DNA of 64,000 nt. Origin: Erwinia sp. HDF1-3R (GTDB taxonomy: Bacteria > Pseudomonadota > Gammaproteobacteria > Enterobacterales > Enterobacteriaceae). Below, one piece after another: positions 49,461-61,063 of the stretch (positions are counted from its first letter, which is position 1; every line of letters starts with the position of its first letter). The translations under genes were made by a program, and so were the position numbers. The DNA lies in the NCBI RefSeq assembly GCF_039621855.1, contig NZ_CP155071.1, positions 1,984,001 through 2,048,000 of the forward strand, read 5' to 3'. Under the pieces are notes generated by a model. The model was not told the origin of the DNA, searched no databases, and worked only from the letters and a program-made list of their open reading frames with translations.

Positions 49461-49553
49461 TTATGGCCGGGATGATAATACAACGCGACGGGTACCCATA
49501 CCGCCTTTATGGCCGGGATGCTTAATACAACGCGGCGGGTACCCCAAACTGCC
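49461..49553. repeat. 46-bp tandem duplication after pepT
   Basis: TTATGGCCGGGATG begins at 49461 and again at 49507. Each copy continues through AATACAACGCG(a/g)CGGGTACCC. No function is evident; it ends at the roxA stop codon. Confidence 0.75.
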
Positions 49554-49554
49554 G

Positions 49555-50682
49555 TTACTCTTCTTCGCCAAAGTACCAGTAGCCGCAGTTGACCAGTGCG
49601 GAAAGCTGGGCCAGGAAAGAGGGATCGTCGAGTGCGGCTCCGAGCGCTTCAGCGCTAAGGGTATGCTGACTGGCCAGTACCTTTAGCGCCTCGCGGTGCG
49701 GCGATTCAACCTTTTCACCGTTCACAAATACCGCATGCCCAATCTGTACGACGCGCAGTCCACCCAGGCGTGAGAGAGAATCACCCTGCTGCAGCGCATC
49801 ATAAATTTCATCAGGCTGATACGGCGGCTCCGGCGGGGCGACATCCAGTTCGTGGCGCGACTGGGAGATAAACTCGCCAAACCACTGATTGAACTGCTCC
49901 GGCTGATTCACCACATCCAGCATCATTTTACGGATACCATCAATCTCTTCCGGCAGGATCTCTGCCTGGTTATCACGCGCCGGGACGTCAGGATCGGTAA
50001 AGCGATAGCTGCCAAGCTCATTTGACAACACATAGTCCGCGAAACCGCTGATCAGCTCACGGCCACTGGGGGCGCGAAAGCCAACGGAGTAGTTGATGGC
50101 ATTTTCGAGTGAGTAACCTTCATGCGGGAATCCTGGTGGGATATAGAGGATATCACCCGGCTCCATCTCTTCATCAATAATGGCGTCGAAAGGCTCGACC
50201 TGGAGCAGATCGGGATGCGGGCAGTGCTGTTTCATCGCCACCTTCTCGCCCACGCGCCAGCGACGGCGGCCGGTGCCCTGAATAATAAACACATCGTACT
50301 GGTCAAGATGGGGACCCACGCCGCCGCCGGGGACGGAGAACGAAATCATCAGATCGTCGATGCGCCAGTCGGGCAGAAAGCGGAACGGCCGCATCAGAGC
50401 GGCAGAAGGCTCATGCCAGTGGTCAACGGCCTGTACCAGCAGCGACCAGTTGTTTTCACCCAGATGATCGTAGCTTTCAAATGGACCGTGACCCACCTGC
50501 CATTTCCCGTCCTGGTGACTGACCAGACGGCTGTCAACGTCACTTTCCATCGCCAGGCCTGCCAGTTCATCCGGAGAAATCGGGTCGACAAAATTTTTGA
50601 AGCCGCGCTTAAGCACAACCGGGCGTTTCTGCCAGTAGCGTGCAATAAAATCGGGCCAGTTGAGGTCGAGCTGATACGCCAT
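49555..50682 (-). CDS. roxA: RoxA (YcfD), ribosomal protein L16 arginine hydroxylase
   Basis: 375 aa JmjC/cupin 2-oxoglutarate Fe(II) oxygenase. Iron ligands are His125 and Asp127 in GVGPHLDQYDVF and His187 in PPGFPHEGY, at the same positions as in E. coli. It hydroxylates Arg81 of L16. The frame continues 31 codons upstream, but ATG 50682 (MAYQLDLNW) has AGGAAA and matches the family. It lies downstream of phoQ on the same strand. Confidence 0.95.
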   Translation of the reverse strand: MAYQLDLNWPDFIARYWQKRPVVLKRGFKNFVDPISPDELAGLAMESDVDSRLVSHQDGKWQVGHGPFESYDHLGENNWSLLVQAVDHWHEPSAALMRPFRFLPDWRIDDLMISFSVPGGGVGPHLDQYDVFIIQGTGRRRWRVGEKVAMKQHCPHPDLLQVEPFDAIIDEEMEPGDILYIPPGFPHEGYSLENAINYSVGFRAPSGRELISGFADYVLSNELGSYRFTDPDVPARDNQAEILPEEIDGIRKMMLDVVNQPEQFNQWFGEFISQSRHELDVAPPEPPYQPDEIYDALQQGDSLSRLGGLRVVQIGHAVFVNGEKVESPHREALKVLASQHTLSAEALGAALDDPSFLAQLSALVNCGYWYFGEEE

Positions 50683-50775
50683 AATGACATTTCCTGAAAG
50701 CTGAATTTGTTCGATTATAACAGCCCCGGGCAGGGGCGGGGAAACGCATTTGCCACCGCGGGGGGAGAGCAGCAA

Positions 50776-52230
50776 CTATTCATCATCATGCAGCACTTCC
50801 TGCCGCTTGAAGATCACTTCCATGCGCGCGCCACCCAGTTCACTGGTGGTCGCGATGATGTCTCCGGCATACTGCTCCAGTATATCCCGGGCGACCGAGA
50901 GGCCCAGCCCCTGGCCGGGACGCAGGGTATCCGCCCGCTGGCCGCGAATAAAGATCAGCGAGCGCTTGCTTTCGGGGATCCCTGGCCCGTCATCGTCGAC
51001 AATCAGATGCAGCTGGTCCTCGGTTTGCATCACGCTGATTTCCACAAACTCCAGGCAATATTTGCAGGCGTTATCAAGGATATTGCCCATCACTTCCATA
51101 AAGTCATTTTGTTCGCCAACGAACGTGACCTCGGGGGAGATATCCAGCGTTAGCGACACGCCCTTGCGCTGATAAACTTTATTCAGTGCAGAGCAGAGGC
51201 TGTCCAGCAGGGCGGGAACCGAGTGCAGTTCACGCTTCAGCACGTTGTGGTCGGCCTGCATGCTGGCGCGGTGCAGGTAGTAACCAATCTGCTGGGAAAT
51301 ACGGCTGATTTGTTCCAGCATAATAGGTTCGGCCTGCTCAATCGTCAGGTTGCCGCGCAGCGAACGCAGCGTGGTTTGCAGCACCGCCAGCGGGGTTTTA
51401 AGACTGTGCGTCAGGTCGCTTAGCGTGGTGCGATAGCGCGTGTAGCGCTGATGCTCATTGTCCAGCAGCAGGTTCAGGTTCCTCACCAGGCTTTTGAGCT
51501 CCTGCGGCGGCAGTGGGTCAAGCGTATCCCGATTGCCGCTCTCCAGCTCCCGAACCTGACTGGCAAGCGTGCCAATAGGGCGCAGGCTCCAGTGGGCGGC
51601 CAGCCACAGCAGGGGAATAACCAGCAGCAGGTTAACCAGCAGCACATAGCTGAACCAGGACCAGACGACGTCGGAATGCTGAAGCTCCTGTGGAATCGAG
51701 TCCACCACCACGATGGTCAGTGCGGGCAGGGTCGGCGTCGCCTCATAACGGTTAACCGCCACGGAGTGGGTAAAGGTGTCGTTATTATCGTCATCATAGG
51801 CGGTCAGTTTGTTCTGCGCTTCCTGGTTATCGCCTAATGCCTGACGGCTGGTGCTGTTATCGGTATCAATTTCATAAAAGTCCGCGCGCTTCAGCCATTC
51901 ACGTTTGATTTTATCGCGGATTTCAGGCACGTCGCGCAGCTGCCAGAGCAGCTTGCCCTTCTCATTGTAGATAAACACCAGAGTGGGAAAATTAAGAGAG
52001 AGGGTCTCCGGCTTAGCGATGGTCAGTTTGCCATCGTGCCACTGCGCCAGGGTGAAAAAGAGATTACTTTCACCGCGCATCACCCGATAGGTATTTTTAT
52101 CGAAGCTCACCACATAGCCAAACACCGCCACCATCCCGTAGGAGAGCGAGAGGATCAGCACCACCGCTGCGGTAGCCATCAGAAAGCGCGCCCGCAGTGA
52201 GAAAGGTTTTTTAGGACGAAAGTGGGTCAT
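50776..52230 (-). CDS. phoQ: PhoQ, Mg2+/antimicrobial-peptide sensor kinase
   Basis: 484 aa. Two transmembrane helices (about 15-40 and 190-215) flank a periplasmic sensor domain with an acidic stretch YDDDNND (145-151) at the site of the E. coli acidic patch that meets the membrane. HAMP follows, then DHp with His275 in [12 protein letters not shown], and the ATPase with [10 protein letters not shown] and DDGPGIP. The acidic patch has fewer acidic residues than E. coli (Asn for Asp/Glu at two positions). It begins four bases after phoP. Confidence 0.96.
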   Translation of the reverse strand: MTHFRPKKPFSLRARFLMATAAVVLILSLSYGMVAVFGYVVSFDKNTYRVMRGESNLFFTLAQWHDGKLTIAKPETLSLNFPTLVFIYNEKGKLLWQLRDVPEIRDKIKREWLKRADFYEIDTDNSTSRQALGDNQEAQNKLTAYDDDNNDTFTHSVAVNRYEATPTLPALTIVVVDSIPQELQHSDVVWSWFSYVLLVNLLLVIPLLWLAAHWSLRPIGTLASQVRELESGNRDTLDPLPPQELKSLVRNLNLLLDNEHQRYTRYRTTLSDLTHSLKTPLAVLQTTLRSLRGNLTIEQAEPIMLEQISRISQQIGYYLHRASMQADHNVLKRELHSVPALLDSLCSALNKVYQRKGVSLTLDISPEVTFVGEQNDFMEVMGNILDNACKYCLEFVEISVMQTEDQLHLIVDDDGPGIPESKRSLIFIRGQRADTLRPGQGLGLSVARDILEQYAGDIIATTSELGGARMEVIFKRQEVLHDDE

Positions 52231-52234
52231 CGGC

Positions 52235-52903
52235 TTAGAGATCGAACCGGTAGCCCTGGCCCCGGACGGTAGTTATCACGTCGGTCGGATGCTCTGCCTG
52301 CATCTTCTTACGCAATCTTCCCATCAGGACGTCGATCGTATGACTCTCACGCAGTTCGGCATCAGGATAGAGCTGGAGCATCAGCGAGTCTTTGCTGACC
52401 ACCTTGCCCGCATTCCGGATCAGCGTTTCAATAATGGTATATTCAAAGGCGGTCAGCTTAATGTACCTTTCGTTAATGGTCAGTTCACGACGCGAGAGGT
52501 CGACCTGGAAAGGGGCGATGGTAATAATCTGCGACGCCAGCCCGCTGTTACGACGCATCAGCGCCTGCATGCGGGCGACCACCTCTTCAATATGGAAGGG
52601 CTTGGTCACGTAGTCATCGGCACCGGCTTCCAGCGCTTCAACCTTCGCCTGCCAGCCGTCACGCGCGGTCAGTACCAGAATCGGCTGCTTCACCTCTTCT
52701 CCCCGCCAGCGGCGAATCAGCGTCATGCCGTCTTCGTCAGGTAATCCTAAATCCACCAGCGTGATATCCGGCGTGTGTTCACTGAGGAAATAGTCCGCCT
52801 CTTTGGCATCTTCTGCTGCATCAACCTGATGACCTAACTCCCGCAGCTGGACGGCAAGATGATGACGGAGCAGAGGGTTATCTTCCACGACCAGTACGCG
52901 CAT
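52235..52903 (-). CDS. phoP: PhoP, response regulator
   Basis: 222 aa OmpR-family regulator. The phosphoacceptor Asp51 is in [12 protein letters not shown], the switch Lys in VTKPFHIEE, and the C-terminal winged helix ends [16 protein letters not shown]. It controls Mg2+ homeostasis, lipid A modification and virulence genes. A PhoP box and -10 lie upstream, so autoregulation is expected. phoQ follows in the same transcript. Confidence 0.97.
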   Translation of the reverse strand: MRVLVVEDNPLLRHHLAVQLRELGHQVDAAEDAKEADYFLSEHTPDITLVDLGLPDEDGMTLIRRWRGEEVKQPILVLTARDGWQAKVEALEAGADDYVTKPFHIEEVVARMQALMRRNSGLASQIITIAPFQVDLSRRELTINERYIKLTAFEYTIIETLIRNAGKVVSKDSLMLQLYPDAELRESHTIDVLMGRLRKKMQAEHPTDVITTVRGQGYRFDL

Positions 52904-52962
52904 AACGGATATCCTTTATATATGATGTGAGCGGCCCCAGAGCCTTATTTTAGTCTTTGAAG

Positions 52963-52997
52963 AGTATAGGTGAAAGCGAATAAACAGCAGGTTAACG
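52963..52997 (-). promoter_or_regulatory. PhoP-autoregulated promoter of phoPQ
   Basis: Read on the minus strand: CGTTAA-N5-TGTTTA (52997-52981), a direct-repeat PhoP box with two mismatches to (T/G)GTTTA-N5-(T/G)GTTTA, then 12 bases, then TATACT (52968-52963) as the -10. This is the standard geometry in which PhoP takes the place of a -35 box. Confidence 0.8.
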
Positions 52998-52998
52998 T

Positions 52999-53018
52999 GG
53001 GCCGCCCTGAGGCGGCCC
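52999..53018 (-). terminator. Hairpin between purB and phoP
   Basis: Perfect stem GGGCCGCC / GGCGGCCC with a four-base loop, 11 bases after the purB stop on the minus strand. No T run follows and the PhoP box begins one base beyond it, so readthrough into phoPQ is possible. Confidence 0.65.
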
Positions 53019-53029
53019 GAAGAGCAGAC

Positions 53030-55074
<2,045 letters not shown>

Positions 55075-55144
55075 CAGGGTCACTCCTGTTTGTACCCGGC
55101 TGCCCGGTCAACGCGTCGGGCAGCATATTGTCGCCACAATGCCG

Positions 55145-56248
55145 TTATAGCAGCGGCAGGCGCGCTTCGATAATACCGCCGCCCAGGCAAATTTCATCAA
55201 GATAAAATACGGCTGACTGGCCTGGCGTCACCGCGGCGACCGGCTGGTCGAAGCGAACTTCCAGACGATCGTCACCCAGCGGGGTGACCGTACAGGCGAT
55301 ATCGGCCTGACGATAACGCGTTTTCACCGTGCAGCGCAGCGGCGCGCGTAACGTCTCGCGGTCAACCCAGTGCAGCTGCTGTGCGACAAGCCCCAGCGAC
55401 ATCAGGCGGGGATGCTCATGGCCCTGCGCAACCACCAGCAGGTTATTCGTCACGTCTTTGTCCACCACATACCAGGGATCTTCGCTGCCTTCGCGGGTGC
55501 CGCCAATCCCCAGGCCTTTACGCTGACCGAGGGTATGGTACATCAGTCCCTGATGCTCGCCGACCGTTTCGCCTTCGGTGGTGACAATGGCACCCGGCTG
55601 TGCGGGCAGATAGCGGCCGAGGAAATCGCGGAATTTACGCTCCCCGATAAAGCAGATGCCGGTAGAGTCTTTTTTCGCCGCAGTCACCAGCTCCAGCTGT
55701 TCCGCCAGACGGCGCACCTCCGGCTTGGAGAGTTCGCCTACCGGGAACAGGCTCTGCGCAATCTGCTGGTGGCTAAGCGTGTAGAGGAAGTAGCTCTGGT
55801 CTTTATTGTCGTCCAGTCCCCGCAGCAGGCGGCTTTTACCGTCAACGTCCTGACGCCGCACGTAGTGACCGGTGGCGATGTAGTCCGCACCCAAATCTTC
55901 TGCGGCATGCTCGAGGAAGGCTTTAAATTTGATCTCTTTATTGCAGAGAATGTCGGGGTTAGGGGTGCGGCCCGCCTTATACTCCTCCAGGAAGAGTTCA
56001 AAAACGTTGTCCCAGTACTCGGCGGCAAAGTTTACGGTGTGCAGCACCATGCCCAGTTTGTCACAGACCGCCTGTGCATCAGCCAGATCCTCTGCGGCGG
56101 TGCAGTATTCCTCACCGTCGTCCTCCTCCCAGTTTTTCATAAACAGGCCTTCGACCTGGTAACCCTGCTGTTGCAGTAACCAGGCAGAAACGGAGGAGTC
56201 GACGCCGCCGGACATGCCGACGATCACTTTTTTCTGGCTTTGAGACAT
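55145..56248 (-). CDS. mnmA: MnmA, tRNA 2-thiouridylase
   Basis: 367 aa. PP-loop [10 protein letters not shown] for ATP, and the catalytic cysteine pair Cys102 ([10 protein letters not shown]) and Cys199 ([10 protein letters not shown]), both at the E. coli positions. It thiolates U34 of tRNA-Lys, -Glu and -Gln using sulfur relayed from IscS through TusE. hflD starts 70 bases downstream. Confidence 0.97.
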   Translation of the reverse strand: MSQSQKKVIVGMSGGVDSSVSAWLLQQQGYQVEGLFMKNWEEDDGEEYCTAAEDLADAQAVCDKLGMVLHTVNFAAEYWDNVFELFLEEYKAGRTPNPDILCNKEIKFKAFLEHAAEDLGADYIATGHYVRRQDVDGKSRLLRGLDDNKDQSYFLYTLSHQQIAQSLFPVGELSKPEVRRLAEQLELVTAAKKDSTGICFIGERKFRDFLGRYLPAQPGAIVTTEGETVGEHQGLMYHTLGQRKGLGIGGTREGSEDPWYVVDKDVTNNLLVVAQGHEHPRLMSLGLVAQQLHWVDRETLRAPLRCTVKTRYRQADIACTVTPLGDDRLEVRFDQPVAAVTPGQSAVFYLDEICLGGGIIEARLPLL

Positions 56249-56305
56249 GAGAAATACCTGACGTTAGTGGCGATGGAAAAGCGCCCCGTAAAATTGCGGC
56301 GTAGT

Positions 56306-56782
56306 TTACCACGCGTCCGGGGCGGGCGCATCCTCGCTAAACGGCCACTGGAAGGCGCTCAGCACCTCTAGCGGATAGCGCGTACCCTGCTGATAAATAA
56401 GAATGCTTTCTGCAACCAGCGGAGAACGCAGCTTTTTCGCGCTCAGAATTTCTTCGGCAGGCAGCCACCAGCAGCGGTCAATATCGCGATCCTGCGGATA
56501 GGTGGGCAGCACTTTCGGTAAATCCAGCGCGAATAAAAAACGTAAAAACGGCGTATTATCGGGCGCGATCCACTGATGCAGACGGAGAAAAGCCTGAGGA
56601 ACGCCCTCAATGCCGGTTTCCTCATAGAGTTCGCGCGCGGCAGCCTGAAGCAGCGTCTCATTAGCTTCGAGATGGCCTGCCGGCTGGTTCCAGGTGGCGC
56701 GACCGCGCACCATCTCTTCCACCACCAGATACTGACCTTCAGCCTGCACCACGGTGGCTACGGTAACGTGCGGTTTAAACAT
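56306..56782 (-). CDS. nudJ: NudJ, Nudix phosphatase
   Basis: 158 aa with the Nudix box [20 protein letters not shown] followed by TGI. E. coli NudJ hydrolyses HMP-pyrophosphate and nucleoside di- and triphosphates. The gene lies between rluE and mnmA, all on the minus strand, with short gaps. Confidence 0.94.
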   Translation of the reverse strand: MFKPHVTVATVVQAEGQYLVVEEMVRGRATWNQPAGHLEANETLLQAAARELYEETGIEGVPQAFLRLHQWIAPDNTPFLRFLFALDLPKVLPTYPQDRDIDRCWWLPAEEILSAKKLRSPLVAESILIYQQGTRYPLEVLSAFQWPFSEDAPAPDAW

Positions 56783-56809
56783 GCCTGCCTCCTTGAAAAG
56801 AGTGATAAC

Positions 56810-57430
56810 TCACAGCGAGCACGCGTCGGTGATATCGCGCCATTCGCCGGGAGCAAGGTCCTGCAACTGTAGCGGGCCCATGGCAAAACGTATCAGACGC
56901 AGCGTCGGGAAGCCAATATGCGCCGTCATTCTCCGGACCTGACGGTTACGCCCTTCAAAAAGGGTAATCTTAAGCCAGCGGGTGGGGATTGCTTTGCGCT
57001 CGCGAATGGGCGGGTTGCGCGGCCACAGCCACTCTGGCTCCTGCACCCGCGCCACCTGAGCAGGCAGCGTGGGGCCATCTTTCAGCAGCACGCCATTTCG
57101 CAGCGGCTGGAGATCGTCGTCGCTGGGATCGCCTTCGACCTGGACAAAATAAATTTTACCGGTTCGTTTTCCCGGCTGCGTTAGCCTGGCCTGAAGCGGC
57201 CCGTCGTTAGTCAGCACCATCAGGCCCTCGCTGTCACGATCCAGGCGACCCGCCGCGTAGACGTCAGCCACCGGAATAAAATCCTTTAGCGTGCCGCGGC
57301 CCGCTTCGTCGGTGAACTGAGGCAGCACGTCGAAGGGTTTGTTAAAAATTATGATACGTCGGGGCCCCTTAGCGGCAGCGGGCGCGGAGGGGCGTTTAAC
57401 GCGGTGATTCATAAGGGAAGATTTACGCAT
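56810..57430 (-). CDS. rluE: RluE, 23S rRNA pseudouridine synthase
   Basis: RsuA-family enzyme; [19 protein letters not shown] carries the catalytic aspartate, and [14 protein letters not shown] is the family's C-terminal motif. It modifies U2457 of 23S rRNA in E. coli. Starts at 57496 and 57460 are also in frame. ATG 57460 is part of a TATAATG that looks like the promoter's -10, so I prefer 57430 ([14 protein letters not shown]), 206 aa, which aligns with the conserved N terminus. The start remains uncertain. Confidence 0.88.
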   Translation of the reverse strand: MRKSSLMNHRVKRPSAPAAAKGPRRIIIFNKPFDVLPQFTDEAGRGTLKDFIPVADVYAAGRLDRDSEGLMVLTNDGPLQARLTQPGKRTGKIYFVQVEGDPSDDDLQPLRNGVLLKDGPTLPAQVARVQEPEWLWPRNPPIRERKAIPTRWLKITLFEGRNRQVRRMTAHIGFPTLRLIRFAMGPLQLQDLAPGEWRDITDACSL

Positions 57431-57458
57431 AGTCTTTGCACTGAGTGATAATGAGCGC

Positions 57459-57464
57459 ATTATA
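57459..57464 (-). promoter_or_regulatory. Probable -10 box for rluE
   Basis: TATAAT on the minus strand, perfect consensus, 29 bases before the preferred rluE start. No good -35 is seen at 16-18 bases. Confidence 0.5.
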
Positions 57465-57561
57465 CCGCAAACCCGAGATGATTGGCGCGACGTCAATATT
57501 CAAGTAGTATTGACGCGCATCTTACAAATCATTAACAAAAAAGCGTTCGAAGGAGAGGTTA

Positions 57562-58812
57562 ATGGAAAGCAAAGTAGTTGTTCCGGCGGAAGGTCAGAAA
57601 ATCACCCTGGATCAGGGAAAACTGAACGTACCAAACAACCCAATCATCCCGTTTATTGAAGGTGATGGTATTGGCGTTGATGTGTCACCCGTAATGATCA
57701 AAGTGGTCGATGCCGCTGTACAGAAAGCTTATAACGGTGACCGTAAAATCTCCTGGATGGAAATTTACACCGGCGAAAAATCGGTCGCGCTCTATGGCCA
57801 GGACGTCTGGCTGCCGGAAGAGACGCTGGATCTGATTAAAGAGTATCGCGTGGCAATCAAAGGCCCTCTGACCACCCCGGTCGGCGGCGGTATTCGTTCA
57901 CTGAACGTGGCACTGCGCCAGCAGCTTGATCTCTACATCTGCCTGCGTCCGGTGCGCTATTACACCGGTACGCCAAGCCCGGTTAAACGCCCGGAAGACA
58001 CGGATATGGTGATTTTCCGCGAGAACGCTGAAGATATTTATGCCGGTATCGAGTGGAAGGCGGGTTCTGCCGAAGCGGATAAAGTGATCAAGTTCCTGCG
58101 CGATGAAATGGGCGTTAACAAAATTCGCTTCCCAGAACAGTGTGGTATCGGCGTGAAGCCGTGCTCAGAAGAGGGGACTAAGCGCCTGGTGCGTGCGGCG
58201 ATCGAGTACGCGATCGCTAACGATCGCGACTCCGTGACGCTGGTGCACAAGGGCAACATCATGAAGTTCACCGAAGGCGCTTTCAAAGACTGGGGATACC
58301 AGCTGGCGAAAGAAGCGTTCGGCGGCGAGCTGATTGACGGTGGTCCGTGGATGAAAATTAAGAATCCAAACACCGGTAAAGAGATCGTTGTTAAAGACGT
58401 GATCGCCGATGCGTTCCTGCAGCAGATCCTGTTACGCCCGGCCGAGTACGATGTGATTGCCTGTATGAACCTGAACGGTGACTACATTTCTGATGCCCTG
58501 GCGGCGCAGGTAGGCGGCATCGGTATTGCGCCTGGTGCGAACATTGGCGACGAATGCGCGCTGTTTGAAGCGACCCACGGCACGGCACCTAAGTATGCCG
58601 GTCAGGATAAAGTGAACCCAGGTTCCGTTATTCTGTCAGCGGAAATGATGCTGCGTCATATGGGCTGGACCGAAGCCGCAGACCTGATTATCAAAGGTAT
58701 GGAAGGGGCTATTGCCGCCAAAACCGTCACCTACGATTTTGAGCGTCTGATGGACGGCGCTAAGCTGCTGAAATCGTCAGAGTTCGGCGATGCTATGATT
58801 CAGCACATGTAA
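57562..58812 (+). CDS. icd: Isocitrate dehydrogenase (NADP+)
   Basis: 416 aa, same length as E. coli. Ser113 in [13 protein letters not shown] is the site phosphorylated by AceK. Substrate and metal residues lie in [17 protein letters not shown] and the NADP-binding region in [19 protein letters not shown]. It catalyses the TCA step to 2-oxoglutarate. The 3' end is intact (ends DAMIQHM). In E. coli the 3' end of icd is a phage/element integration site; here an accessory locus begins 54 bases after the stop. Confidence 0.98.
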   Translation: MESKVVVPAEGQKITLDQGKLNVPNNPIIPFIEGDGIGVDVSPVMIKVVDAAVQKAYNGDRKISWMEIYTGEKSVALYGQDVWLPEETLDLIKEYRVAIKGPLTTPVGGGIRSLNVALRQQLDLYICLRPVRYYTGTPSPVKRPEDTDMVIFRENAEDIYAGIEWKAGSAEADKVIKFLRDEMGVNKIRFPEQCGIGVKPCSEEGTKRLVRAAIEYAIANDRDSVTLVHKGNIMKFTEGAFKDWGYQLAKEAFGGELIDGGPWMKIKNPNTGKEIVVKDVIADAFLQQILLRPAEYDVIACMNLNGDYISDALAAQVGGIGIAPGANIGDECALFEATHGTAPKYAGQDKVNPGSVILSAEMMLRHMGWTEAADLIIKGMEGAIAAKTVTYDFERLMDGAKLLKSSEFGDAMIQHM

Positions 58813-58823
58813 GTGTGCCGATC

Positions 58824-58846
58824 GGCGGGGGCGTTCTGCTCCCGCC
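58824..58846 (+). terminator. Hairpin after icd
   Basis: GGCGGGGGC / GCTCCCGCC with one G-T wobble and a five-base loop. There is no T run, so it may be a factor-dependent or weak terminator. It separates icd from the convergent condensation-domain gene. Confidence 0.6.
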
Positions 58847-58866
58847 ATAGCGCCGTTTGCAGCGCA

Positions 58867-60249
58867 TCACAGGTCAGGTATGGATAGCGTCATGGCTTTA
58901 ATCCGCGTGACAAAATCGGATAGCACAGCTTTAGCTACCTCAGAAGCTGGATAGCGATAATTAACAAACAGGCCGTTACGGGTAAGAAAAAACCAAAAGC
59001 AAATTTCATAGGGATCAAAGCTACGACAGCGCAGAGTACTGGTTTGCCATTCTGTCCAGTTTGCTGAACCTGCAACGCGGCGCAGGTCCATAAACGAAAC
59101 CATAAAGGGATCGCGTAGCGGTTGTTTAAGGAGTTCAGACAGTTTTGGAATGGGTATTCTCGCTAAATTTTTTACACCTCGCAATCCGCAGACGGCCTTA
59201 GAAAGCGTTTTTTCAAAATCTGCATCGCCATCGATCTGAAAAGAAACGGGGGCCATACCCACATACCATCCCATTGAAGATTGACGTTGGTTCTTATGAG
59301 TATGAAGTGGGATCATTGTTCTAAATTCAGAAGCTCCCGTGATTTGATAAGTTACACTCGCCATACAGGTGAGTAAGCCCGAAAAAATATCACCACCAGC
59401 TGAACGGCAAGCTTTTCCAAATAGAGAAGCGGTTTTCATATCAAGCAGTTCGACATAATCTTCAAACTGTGCGCGGCCAGGTATTACCGATGCATCTATA
59501 GGGATTGGAAATTTGGGAAGTTCCCCTCCTGACTCCAGAATAAACTTCTTCCAGCGTAAAATATCTTCATCATCAGAATGAATCATATCGGCCGCCGCTC
59601 GTTCTTCCTCGGCAAAATCAGGGTAGCTGATAACCGAAGGTAAAATGTCCTTGAAGGATGTCATATCTGATGACGTCATAAAAGCGGTATAAAGTGTGTG
59701 AAATTCATACGGTACTTCAAGAATGGAGTATCCATCCGTTAAAGTATGGTCTATAGCTACAAACACAGTAGTTGAATGAGTATTTGAAACAGTGGCAATC
59801 AAATAGCCAGGCCAGTGTAATGGACCGACCTCAGTGTCAAATCTATTTTCCAGGTAATTTATTAACTGGCTGCGAACGGAAATGTGAGGCGGGGTTTCTT
59901 GTTCAACCTTAAGATTACCTTCTGCCAGTGTTACCCTCTGGAGTGGGTAGCCAGAACTTATAAGATGAGTTCTTAAGTTTTCATGGCGGTCGGTCCAGGC
60001 GCTTATAGTCTTTGCAAAGGCGTCGGTATTAATATCGCTGGCCATAGAGAAACGACAAGCCAGCCAGGATGGATTAGCCTGACCAGATTTTCTGGCCTCC
60101 ACTATGTCTAATATACTGCTTTCCTGATTAAGTGCAGCTCTCCTCTTGTCGGTAATCCAACGAATGTCCGAGATATGTGGCCCACGAACATGCCAGAGAG
60201 TCAGCTCCCCAGGGGGGACCGTAATTGATGACATATCAGAAAACTTCAT
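58867..60249 (-). CDS. Stand-alone condensation-domain (PapA-like) acyltransferase
   Basis: A 460-aa protein made of a single condensation-domain fold. The catalytic motif appears as DHTLTDG (His168, Asp172, Gly173) instead of HHxxxDG; the essential second His is kept. A second conserved block, MGWYVGMAPVSF (about 326-337), corresponds to the GWF region of PapA and related acyltransferases. No carrier, adenylation or thioesterase domain is attached, so it should take an acyl group from a separate carrier or CoA and place it on a hydroxyl or amine. AAGGA precedes ATG 60249. It is third in a minus-strand string after the sulfotransferase and MFS genes. The composition is more AT-rich than the backbone. 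Substrate unknown. Confidence 0.8.
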   Translation of the reverse strand: MKFSDMSSITVPPGELTLWHVRGPHISDIRWITDKRRAALNQESSILDIVEARKSGQANPSWLACRFSMASDINTDAFAKTISAWTDRHENLRTHLISSGYPLQRVTLAEGNLKVEQETPPHISVRSQLINYLENRFDTEVGPLHWPGYLIATVSNTHSTTVFVAIDHTLTDGYSILEVPYEFHTLYTAFMTSSDMTSFKDILPSVISYPDFAEEERAAADMIHSDDEDILRWKKFILESGGELPKFPIPIDASVIPGRAQFEDYVELLDMKTASLFGKACRSAGGDIFSGLLTCMASVTYQITGASEFRTMIPLHTHKNQRQSSMGWYVGMAPVSFQIDGDADFEKTLSKAVCGLRGVKNLARIPIPKLSELLKQPLRDPFMVSFMDLRRVAGSANWTEWQTSTLRCRSFDPYEICFWFFLTRNGLFVNYRYPASEVAKAVLSDFVTRIKAMTLSIPDL

Positions 60250-60302
60250 AAATTTTCCTTTTTAATCTGCCTGCGTGGATGAGGTATGATGATTATTTAC
60301 TG

Positions 60303-61052
60303 TCAGCAACTGTGATGTGCGCACCTTGCGAAGAGGTGAAAAGAAGATTCATAAAGCGGCGAGGATTTAAAAAATTCACGAAGTGAATTGTGCGTCAGTT
60401 TCGTATGTTTTATTGCATTATCTTCCGGTTTGGGTTCACTAATAATGGCGGTTTTTTTTGAGTTTGAAACAAAAGGGATTAATGCGACCACTAAAAGAAA
60501 TGATAAGGCATCGGCAAGTACAGCAACAGGGGATGTTAAGATCGCTATCATCCAGCCAGCAAGAGGAAGCCCCACCATAGTCGCGATTGACTGAAGTAGT
60601 TCTACCTGGTTTTGAGCTTGTGTTAATAAGTAACAGGGTACTAAGGTGGGTATCAATGTCAGGAAGGTTATATCTGCCACCATCGCTGCAACACCCATAG
60701 TTAATGCAACCGTATACAGGTGGACCATGCTGATATAGCCACTGTTAAAATAGAGCAGGGACAGGGTAAAAATAGTGACTGACATTAATAAATTCGTTGT
60801 CAGTAAAAGTTTTATGTGAGGAACCTTGTCGACAGGCACCCCTGTAAAAATTCCTAAGAGAAAATAAGGCGCCCGTCCACAAGCAATCAGTATACTGGTA
60901 TTCAGAGGAGCGGCCTTATTCAGCGTTATGGTCGTCAACGGAATGGCAAGAACGGTTACCTGCGTACCAGGCAAAGAAACAAACTGTCCGCTAAGAATCA
61001 GAAAAAAAGATGACGGCAAGCGGAGAGTTGATTGTGGTAAGCTCTTCATCAT
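60303..61052 (-). CDS. MFS transporter, N-terminal half only (possibly frameshifted or decayed)
   Basis: 249 aa with six membrane segments (about residues 13-40, 50-72, 80-102, 107-138, 145-172 and 175-196) followed by a hydrophilic loop and a tail ending ARCAHHSC. Six helices and a long central loop are the first half of an MFS_3-type exporter; the usual second set of six is missing. Near 60365-60373 the coding strand has TTTTTTAAA. In the other frame after this run the peptide reads FLNPRRFMNLLFT, which looks more like a permease continuation, but stops 26 residues later. It is thus a half-transporter or a remnant. It starts 11 bases after the sulfotransferase stop. Confidence 0.7.
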   Translation of the reverse strand: MMKSLPQSTLRLPSSFFLILSGQFVSLPGTQVTVLAIPLTTITLNKAAPLNTSILIACGRAPYFLLGIFTGVPVDKVPHIKLLLTTNLLMSVTIFTLSLLYFNSGYISMVHLYTVALTMGVAAMVADITFLTLIPTLVPCYLLTQAQNQVELLQSIATMVGLPLAGWMIAILTSPVAVLADALSFLLVVALIPFVSNSKKTAIISEPKPEDNAIKHTKLTHNSLREFFKSSPLYESSFHLFARCAHHSC

Positions 61053-61063
61053 TAGGTACCTGA

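Noticed and set aside
58780-58866. Phage attachment site at the icd 3' end
   Set aside because: icd ends normally and I see no duplicated icd end or integrase within the window; it could only be tested with sequence beyond 64000.
60303-61052. Programmed ribosomal frameshift in the MFS gene
   Set aside because: The run TTTTTTAAA is slippery, but both frames stop soon after it, so no longer transporter would be produced.
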